Source of the DNA: Tritrichomonas musculus
Taxonomy: Eukaryota > Parabasalia > Tritrichomonadida > Tritrichomonadidae
DNA length: 64,000 nt
Assembly: GCA_039105265.1 (NCBI GenBank)
Contig: JAPFFF010000009.1
Span: forward strand, 1,550,001-1,614,000
Reading direction: 5' to 3'
Each line of letters begins with the position of its first letter. The first letter of the stretch is position 1. A program made the translations under genes and the position numbers. The notes under the pieces are model-generated. The model was given only the letters and a program-made list of their open reading frames with translations. It made no database searches and was not told the origin of the DNA. Of the stretch, positions 44,638 to 53,900 are shown in pieces.

Positions 44638-46593
44638 ATGATGTGTTTACAGAGTGACCACCCTCCAGTAAGGAGGGTAACGCGCCAAGCTCAAAATGTT
44701 TCGCGAACTAATCCAGCACAACAGAAAGCACAACCTCAAGTCGCCCAGAAAACAAAGTTTGCATTATGCTTCCTTTGCCTTTTTGATGGTCTTCGTACAC
44801 CCTCAATTCGACGTCTTGTTCGAAAGCCAAGAACTATCTGCAAGAAACCATTATTAACGTTTGATCCTTCATTCTATGCGCCTTCTTCACGCCAAGCACT
44901 ACTTGACATTTATAATCATAACATGGGTTGCCCATGCGATATCAAGGTTGATCCATCGGTTCAAACAGTTTTGGCTGAATTAAAGCAACATGGAACATCA
45001 ATTCCACCGCATCGTTTACTTATTCACTACTATGGACACGGATGTTATGCACCATCAGCAGACAGTGTTTTCTTTTTCTCTGATGATAGAGCACGCTACA
45101 AGCCATTGAAAATCATCAATCTTATCCACTCATGCGCATGCCCACTTGCTTTTATATTTGATTGCCCTGCTGCAGCAGTTCTTGCGCCCTCATTAAAGAC
45201 ACAAAAGGACATGTTTGCATTTTTCTCATGCGCAGCTGATGAAACTCTTCCACTCTCAACTGATGCTCCAATGGATCTTTTCTCTTCATGCCTTCTTATG
45301 CCTTATGATACAGCTATCTGGTGGCATATGCAACATCACTCAACAGTTTATGATCAACCTAAATTGCCCAATGTTGAAAATAAAGAATTTTTGGAAGGTT
45401 TCTTGGATGCATTGCTTGATGCTATTGCGTTTGAAAGCCAACCATCTAATGTTTATGAACAATACAATATTGATCCTACTATTTCAGCATTATTCAAAGG
45501 ATTTGTACTTGCTCAAAGAGTAATGGCTTCATTCAACATCCATAGTACAGCAATTCCTGAACTCAATTTAATGACTTATCACCCACTTTGGAATGCCTGG
45601 GATCTTGCAATTGATTTTTGCATTACACTTCCAACCGAACAAGCAACCAAATTATTATATAATTTGTGCATTGAAACATTTGAAAGCTTCACCTCCCCAG
45701 GAATTTTCCCAATATTAACTTATTTCTTGAAGACACCAACTCTTTCTAACATTGCTGCCAAGAATATCTTATCATTTATCGATCAAAATCCAGAAGCTCT
45801 CCAAGCTGCATCACGTTCAAATCTACAAAAAGTTATCTCATCAATAGATAAACCATCAGAAGCTTGCCTTCTCATATTAGCTAAACTTGGTACTGCAGTT
45901 ACCATTGATGCTAAAAATGCACAACAACAACAACAGCAGCAACAAGTTGCAACCCTTCAATCTTCAATTCTTGCATCCTCAAAGAAACCAGAAAGCATTA
46001 AAGCTGGCCTTCTCAATCTTTGTGTAACTGTTGCAAGAAGCACTGCTGCTTCCTATGGCAAACTAACATCAATCTGCATTGAACATCCAGTTGATTGCGC
46101 CCCTTACTCAGCCATGCTTTTAGGTATGCTTGTAGAAAAGGGAGGAAGAATGCTTGGTGTTCATGGCTATGCTGAAAAATTCCAACCTCTTCTTGAATCT
46201 GAAAAAGACGATTACAGAGCTGCCGGTATTTACGTAATTGGCACATCAAACGAACAAGTTGTAGTTGAATCAGTTAAATTATTAGCAAATGATAAAGCCC
46301 CAATCGTTAGATGCCAAGTTGCTTATACAACAGCTGCATACATAAAAGCTTCAGGCTCAAGAGAAAAAGCTCTTTTAGACATTTTAAGTGCACTTGAAAA
46401 GGATGAATCCGATAAAGTTAGACAAGCTGCACAAAATGCAAGAAAATCAATGCAAAATCAAGCTAGACAACCAATGACACAGAACCCTGGCCAACAAGAA
46501 GTAACAGTTCCTGTCATTCAAGAATTACTCAAGTCGGTTAAAGAACCTGGATTTGCCAAGAGATATGAAACAAACATTTTTGATTTTAATTAA
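44638..46593 (+). CDS. Raptor homologue lacking WD40 repeats
   Basis: 651 aa, ATG 44638 (a second ATG follows directly). Scaffold of TOR complex 1 that presents substrates to TOR kinase. The N-terminal caspase-like Raptor_N domain is clear. KFALCFLCLFDGLRTP aligns with the first strand, and LLIHYYGHGCYAP (~128) with Raptor's FHYNGHG-P. PLKIINLIHSCACPLAFIFD then CPAAAVL (~175) matches its VYDCSNAG region, and LPLSTDAPMDLFSSCLLMP its P-LPADLFTSCLTTP. Residues ~300-620 are HEAT/ARM-like helices, with a poly-Gln run near 424. The protein stops after the HEAT part; Raptor proteins elsewhere continue with seven WD40 repeats (human 1335 aa). Confidence 0.85.
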   Translation: MMCLQSDHPPVRRVTRQAQNVSRTNPAQQKAQPQVAQKTKFALCFLCLFDGLRTPSIRRLVRKPRTICKKPLLTFDPSFYAPSSRQALLDIYNHNMGCPCDIKVDPSVQTVLAELKQHGTSIPPHRLLIHYYGHGCYAPSADSVFFFSDDRARYKPLKIINLIHSCACPLAFIFDCPAAAVLAPSLKTQKDMFAFFSCAADETLPLSTDAPMDLFSSCLLMPYDTAIWWHMQHHSTVYDQPKLPNVENKEFLEGFLDALLDAIAFESQPSNVYEQYNIDPTISALFKGFVLAQRVMASFNIHSTAIPELNLMTYHPLWNAWDLAIDFCITLPTEQATKLLYNLCIETFESFTSPGIFPILTYFLKTPTLSNIAAKNILSFIDQNPEALQAASRSNLQKVISSIDKPSEACLLILAKLGTAVTIDAKNAQQQQQQQQVATLQSSILASSKKPESIKAGLLNLCVTVARSTAASYGKLTSICIEHPVDCAPYSAMLLGMLVEKGGRMLGVHGYAEKFQPLLESEKDDYRAAGIYVIGTSNEQVVVESVKLLANDKAPIVRCQVAYTTAAYIKASGSREKALLDILSALEKDESDKVRQAAQNARKSMQNQARQPMTQNPGQQEVTVPVIQELLKSVKEPGFAKRYETNIFDFN

Positions 46594-46761
46594 TTGCATA
46601 ATCAATTTTTAGTTATGTTTAAAAAGAGAAAAAAAGAAACCAGTTGAAATTAAAACTATAGCACGATGTTCAATATTTTGCATTTTTTTTTTTTTTTTAG
46701 ATTTCAAAAAAATTATTTAATTAAACTTTGATGATAGTATTTAAATAATAACAATAGTATA

Positions 46762-47649
46762 TTAATATAGAGATAAAAGACTAGCTTTGGAATTCTCAGA
46801 TACAATAGGCTTTGATGATGAAAAGAAAGAAATTTCTTTTCTTGGATTAATTAGCATCAATGAAATACTGATTGCCAAAAATACTGTAGGGACTATATAT
46901 ATTATAAGCCAAATCCACCAAACAATGTTTCTTTTGACAGTAAAGAGAGGAATTTCTAAATGAGTAGAATTACAATGATTATCTACACAGATATTAAAAT
47001 GCGAATCTTTAGTTGTAAAATCAACATATTTAAGATCTGTTGATAAGTAGAAATCATAAGATATGTCAGCATATAAATAATGATTTTCACTTAAAACAGA
47101 GAGTTCTGATATAGTAAAATCGGTAATATTATTATCAATGAACTTTTCGGTGTAAGTTCCGTTATCAGACATAAAATATAATCTTGAGTCAAGGTAAGTT
47201 GGCATACTCGATCTTATTTTAGGCTTTGCTGTTAATTCAAAAAAGTAGCAAGACTTAAAAGTATGAGAATGATTGAAAATTTTTAAAAACGCTTCTGATA
47301 ATCCTGAATAATGCATTGATTCACAATTGCAAGTTCGAGAGTTAATAGACCAAACAGTGATTTTACAAATAGAAGAAGAAGAGATATACGTGATATTTAG
47401 AATACATTGAGTAAATCTAAGTCTATCACGGGGTTTTCCTTGAATTAGAGAATATTTGTTCGTAGTCGTATTATAAATGCTAATATTTAGAGTGCCATAA
47501 AAGAAATAGTCTTGAACATGAATAAAATAATCAGATTTACTAACATTGATAAAAAGGTTATCATCAGGCTTTAATTTAATAGTTTGCATTGTTTGTTTTG
47601 TTATTGAATATAATTGACAGTATGAAAATACATTAAAAAAGAAAATCAT
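46762..47649 (-). CDS. Orphan type I membrane protein
   Basis: 295 aa. Start placed at ATG 47649 (MIFFFNVFSYCQLYS); the open frame extends upstream only to a non-ATG codon. The N-terminal hydrophobic stretch acts as signal peptide. A ~235-residue extracellular or lumenal part is Ser/Thr/Tyr-rich with several Asn-x-Ser/Thr sites and six or more Cys (e.g. SRTCNCESMHY, NICVDNHCNST). One membrane segment near residues 246-270 (VWWIWLIIYIVPTVFLAISI) is followed by a short cytosolic tail. A minus-strand TCATA (47678-47674) lies 27 bases upstream. No family recognised. Confidence 0.65.
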   Translation of the reverse strand: MIFFFNVFSYCQLYSITKQTMQTIKLKPDDNLFINVSKSDYFIHVQDYFFYGTLNISIYNTTTNKYSLIQGKPRDRLRFTQCILNITYISSSSICKITVWSINSRTCNCESMHYSGLSEAFLKIFNHSHTFKSCYFFELTAKPKIRSSMPTYLDSRLYFMSDNGTYTEKFIDNNITDFTISELSVLSENHYLYADISYDFYLSTDLKYVDFTTKDSHFNICVDNHCNSTHLEIPLFTVKRNIVWWIWLIIYIVPTVFLAISISLMLINPRKEISFFSSSKPIVSENSKASLLSLY

Positions 47650-47952
47650 ATAAAAAAACAATTTGAAATGTTATATGAAATCTTATTTATATATAAAAAC
47701 ACAAATTTCTTGAATTCTATTTTTTTTTAATAATGAAATTATTTGTTTTAATGCTTATTTCCATAGATTTCAAATCATTTTTAACACAATAAATATAAAA
47801 TTTGATTATCTTTAATTGAAATTTGAATAATCATCTTAAAATTCATTTTGCTTATTTGAAGACATAAAAACAACAAATTACCAATACTAAAAGATTTTTT
47901 TTTTAATTATAATTCAAAGAAAGAAAGAAAAAAAAATTTAATATTTTCCGTT
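47650..47952. other. Intergenic between two minus-strand genes
   Basis: About 300 bp, AT-rich, with a purine run near 47920-47935. Nothing beyond the promoter of the membrane protein is visible. Confidence 0.5.
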
Positions 47953-50900
47953 TTACTGATTACTTAAGGCTTTATTTTCAATATCACTTACATGTTTAAT
48001 TTCATAAGGATAAATGAAAACCTTACAAGATTTTGTCTGCACAAAGAAGGCCTTCTTTGACACATCGTAATATATTAAGGATACAACCTCAGATTTAACT
48101 ATTGTTGGGCATTCAGAGTCTTTTAAGCAAAACTCACCATCGATAACCTTAAAGAAGTTAATTTTATTATCGTCATTAACAGATGCTATATAATCGACAC
48201 CTTTTTCAGAGACAAAAGACGATAGAGTGACAATTTCGGTTTGTAACGGTTTTTTGAAGAATACGATAGAACCATTAATTGTCACAACCGTCAAAGCCCT
48301 AGTCGAATGGACCACCACGTAACCGAAAGACTTAGTAATAATGATTGACAAAATTTCGTCATTCAAATTTCCCACTTTTTCAGAGGAAGTTATTTTGATA
48401 GCGACTATTTCTTGGGGATTCGAGGAGAAGCTGACGACATGGACAAATCCGTCAATTGTTGAATAGGCAACAATGCCAAATTCTGAAGAAGCGGTTAAAA
48501 ACGTTATTTCTTTTTCTGAATAATGTGAAAAGTCAGAAAAAACCGTTTTTATAACCGACGAAGTCTCACAATAGAAGATTTCATTGGTCGAGACGATAGA
48601 GAACAAGTTCGAACTCATGTTAAAGAGAGACTGGCAGAAGAACGGGACATCAACGACCTTTTCTTGGTTGAAAACCTTCAAAATCATCAAATTTGAATCG
48701 AAGGCCAAAAGTAGCGGTTTATTTGACGATAGCAAATAAAAACCGGAATAACCGCTATCATATGAAGAAGCAGAACTGTCGACGAACATGTATCCATTCG
48801 AGCTGCTTGTCTTTGAAGCGAAATAGTTGTTATTTCGGCTGGTGAACATGTATTGAAAAGTGCCACTCGATGAATTATTGAATGGAATGAACGTTAAATT
48901 TCTGAAGTTCTTCACTTCATGCTTGGCTATCGGCTGAAGATCGAGTGAAAGGTCATTCTTGATGTCAACAATGGCAAACTTGTCTCCTTCCTTGATCTCG
49001 GTAACACTCGCTGAAAGCGGAATCTTGTAGATGTAAACAACGCCTTTTGAATCAATGATGATGCAGTAATCAAAGTTGGAGAAAGAAATCGATGAAATAG
49101 GCTTGTTTGTGGACAAGAATGGTGGATCTGTTTGGTTTGCATTTGAACTTTTTCCACTTGAGTTTTTGGCCTCGATTGGCTCGTTGCTTGCCACTTCTTC
49201 AGCAGCATCTCTGACACTCATCTTCTTAATGGATGTTTCAACTCTTCGTGGCTTCCCTTCATATGTGCGTGAGAAGACATACCCTGCCCAACGCTCGATG
49301 TAATCTCGCGCTGTGTCTGACTCAAGGAAATCTCGCATTTTGGCACAAAACTCAACTTTGGTACTGGCCCATTTCATTGAAATTTTGTCTTTATTTACTG
49401 CTTCTCTAATTTCTTCATCTATTTTATCTTCATTATCGCTGCTTTCGCTGCTTTCGCTGCTTTCACTACTTTCACTGCTTTCATTAACTTCAATGTTCTC
49501 ACTAACTTCACTGTTTTCCAAAGATACATCTTTTTGCCACGGATTTTTTCTAATGATTTCTTCAATGTTTTTGTATTTGCGTTTTTGGTCGGGATCATAT
49601 TTGAACTTGTAGACCATTTTATAAATATCACTGCCATTGTCATATGCAGCTTTCACATCATCAATGCTGATCTTCTCCTCGTTCTTTTTCTCGTTTTTGA
49701 TATTAACACCACTCACAATGCGGCCTTTAGTTACACGATCATCAGCATTGCCTACTTTGGCTGCATTCTCATTTTCATTTCTATTCTTATCAATGCAGAT
49801 GCTTTCATCTTTATTGCTATTTTCATTAGCAGCATCGTGCTCATTTATTTCATTGTTTTCATCAATGGCGGCTTTCTCACTTAAAATATTGTTTTCACTT
49901 ATTTTATTGTTCTCGTCAGCACTTCTGGTTTCAGTTATTTTTATGTTTTCTTCAAAAGCAGCATTCTCATTTAATATACTGTTTTCAATAGAGTTACTGC
50001 TTTCACTTATTTTACTGTTTTCATTATTGTTGTTGTTTTCATTATTGTTGTTGTTTTCATTATTGTTGTTGTTTTCATTATTGTTGTTGTTTTCATTATT
50101 GTTGTTGTTTTCATTATTGTTGTTGTTTTCATTATTGTTGTTGTTTTCATTATTGTTGTTGTTTTCATTATTGTTGTTGTTTTCATTATTGTTGTTGTTT
50201 TCTGTGTTGCCATTTTGATCAGAATTATTGCTAAGTTGACTTTTGTCAGTGAAGTCAAGCACCTCAGGCAGGAAGTAAAACTCAGGCGGCACGCATATGT
50301 ACTCCAGTGCCTCGTGCACGTTTATTGTGTGGAAATTGATGAAAGAGTCATTTTTACTATAATTGCTGACGTTCAGTTTAATTTTTTCGCCACCAGTGGT
50401 GTAAGCGTTGAAGAACGACAATTCATTATATTTTTTTTTGTCTTCGATATCATCGATATCCTTCAACTTTAATGACTCAAAGTCATCGAAGAACTGAGGG
50501 AATATTGGGTATCTATCTCTCAAATTGAAAGATCTGCCATTCAAGTAATTCATTCTAATAATGTAATCGAAGTTTGTGCAATTTTTCCCGAGAATCAAGG
50601 CAGGATTCAAGAAACTATTATAATTATACTTGATACTTTTCAGCTTAGATTTAACATGATATTTGCTGAAGTAATCTTGCATTGTCTCCTTAACGAAAGG
50701 CTTCAATTTATTCATTATTTGATCAGTATCCTTGATCGTTTTGAATTCAAAAAGATATGACTTTCTGTCATTAACAATGAATTCAATCGATGTTGTTGTC
50801 ATTTGAAAGACCATCGTAATGTCATTCCATTTGATCACCTTGACAACTTTTGAGTCTCTGTTTGAAATGAAGATCCCTTCTTTACTCAATCTTAGCACGA

Positions 50901-53900
50901 AATCCATCTGTTTATACAAACGAATCCAAATGACTTCATAATTTTTTTCAAGGAACCTTAAAAAGTTGTTCTCTGGCTCTTCAACTTGCTTCTTCTCTTT
51001 AATAGATGGTCGTGCACTTGTCCGTGGTTCATTTCGATTTTTACTATAATCTTCAAAGACAGACATCTTCAATTTAAACGGACAACAACGTGATAAATAG
51101 TAACTCTTTTTATAGTCCAACTGAACATTTTTATTATCTTTTGTTTCACCGTTGTTGCAAAATGGATGACTTCTACGTTTCTCAAGAGAAATGTTGGATA
51201 TGATGTCGAATTCAGGACTTGCATAAGGTGGGAATTGAGGAATATAACCATTACTATCAAAGAAAATTTTAACTTCTTCTATTTTGGTTTTGATTCTTGA
51301 AAAGAATGACTTGATTGTTTTATTGAATGATGCTTGATATTTGTTCTTCATCAATTCAAACTTATCATCAAAGATCTTCTTCTCATCATCAGGAAATGGG
51401 ATATCATTACGTTTATAGCTTTCACAACGTTTGAAGAAATATTTCACCAATTCATAAAAATCACTGTTTTTCAAAATGTGTATTCGATCATGAACAAAAG
51501 CAAATAAAACATCTTTTGAGAGTGACATTTTACCAACTTGGAAATAGAATTCATAATCTTTACTTTCTATTAGGAAATCAGAAGCAAGATCATAAATAGA
51601 ATTCACTTCAAATTCATGAGGCTCTAATCCACATTTGAATGGAATATCTTCATTTTCAGTTGTTTCAAAAGGATTATCTTTGAATAATAAATAAAGTTCA
51701 GGAAATGGCCGAGTTACTTTTAGATGCCAGAATGTGTTATACAAGCAATACTCAAGGTATTCTTTAGTTACAGGGAAATTAAGCGTGTTGAAAATTGACA
51801 AGAAAAGTGAATGAAAAGAGCCATAAGTACCCAATATTCCATGAACATCCTTCGATTTCTTTTGAATAGATTCAAACAAGTTAATCAAATATAAAATATG
51901 TCGAAATGAATTTTCATTTTGTCCTGCATATTGTGCTAAAAACGTTAGAATTGGTACATTAAAGTGTTCATAATTAGACCTGAAAACTAGAATGATTGGA
52001 AAGATAAACCAGCTTCCTTTAACAGAGATTTGAACATTGTTAGCTCTCATTGATTCAAGAACATTCGCCATGGCAGTTGAAGCTCCTGAAAAGACAGAAT
52101 CTTTGGATGACTTAGAAGTAAGAATGATTGACATCATAATCATTACAGAGAACAAATTTGGATACTCTTTCAAAATAGAATTTTCAAATGAAAAGTTTTT
52201 AAATAAGTTTTTGTCAATTACCATTTCTGACTTTTTTGAATACAACATATAAAACAATGCTTGTATTGCCGTCAGTTTTTTAGCTTCAATCAATACTAAC
52301 AATTTCAAGAATTCATCGTACATTAAATCTTCTTCTTCATTTGTTGACTCTTTTTCTTTTATTTCAGACATTAAATAAAAGATTTTTATTATTTTTAATA
52401 AAATCATTGGATTGTTGCTGGAATTGAATGTCGTGTACAACATTCGAATGTCTTGTTTAGTATCTTGACTTGCTTTTATTACATTAAAAAGAACGTCAAG
52501 GTGAAAATCAATCATTGAATCATCACGAAGCTTGACAAAATTATGAATAATTAAATTAACTTGTTTCAAATTCGAAAGTGTAATCATCACTGAAAAATTG
52601 AGAAGCAATTCAATACTCTTTGAATTTTGAATCTTCAGTTTTTCAATACAGCTCATTAATGGAACTATAAACGTGTTTGTACTGATTGATTCTGCACAAT
52701 TCACATACAAAACAGAGATCCAATGTTCAATAATGTATGGCAAATAATCATTATCAAAAGACTTCTTGGATTTTGGATTGTAAACTTTGGCCCAAATTAG
52801 TAGATTCAATAAGATGTACTCAAGCCATCTATCACGCAAAGTATCATCAACTATAACTTCCATAATTGAATAAGCGACCAAATAAAATTTGTAAACTAAT
52901 TCTCCTTCCTTGGAAGAGTTGTAAAAACAAATCTCATTTAAGATGCTGGCCAATCTTTTGATGAAGTTGTTTGACGGATAAGTTGAATTCCCGCTAAACA
53001 AAGTCTTTGAAATATTTCTTTGAGAAATGATCGATGACTCAAAAATATTTCGTAAACAAGAAAAGAATTCCAATGATTTGTTCTGTTCAAAAACATCCAA
53101 AAATTTAAATAATAAAGAAACATTCTCAAACTGAAGAAGGAGACTCTTTGGAATCATTTTTTCTTGCTTGGATTTAATTTCAAGCTTGATGTCATCTTTA
53201 ACGAAGTCAGAATTCATTAAAGCTAGTCGAGTCCTTTCTTCCTTTGTTAGTTTTCGTGGGAAGACTCGGAATTGTGAAATAAAACCGTATTCATGGCGAC
53301 AAAACAAATCTTTATCATTTGAGCTTTGGTCAAATGAAATGGTCAATTTTTCATCGTTTGAATTCATGTTGTAAAAGACAATTTTGGTCATATCTGATGT
53401 GCCTGGCTTGTCAAAGTCAAGAGTGGTTTTGGCGGTTATTGAATGCGTCTTTGGATTCTCAAAAAGTGACATATTAACAAAATGCCACTCAGAAGAAGAC
53501 AAGAGCGGATCTTTTCGTGACTCTTTGAATGAAAAGCATGGCCAATCAATCAACTTGACTTGCGTGCGAATCAAATTGTGATCAAATCTCAAATAAAGAC
53601 GAGGACCACTCAGAAACATGGCAAGAGAGGTTGACTTTGAATCACGAATATTGAAGAGGATGACTTCAGCGTTATTTTCAGTGATTGCGAGGACATCAAG
53701 ACGGAGCCAAAAACAGATTGAGAATGAATTCAATGCAAAAGAACTATACAAACCAGTAGCGGTTGCCATTGCAGGTATAGAAGTGATCATTAAGAAAGGA
53801 TGCATCTGCTTACTACGACAATTATTCAATGACAATATGAAGCTTTGAATTGCAGGGTCAACATTGCCACTTTTATTGCCACTTTTGCCGTCACTTTTTT

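Noticed and set aside
49637-50218. 193-codon plus-strand Leu/Ser-rich frame
   Set aside because: It is antisense to the BEACH gene, and its Leu/Phe/Ser repeats are simply the complement of the Asn/Glu tandem array.
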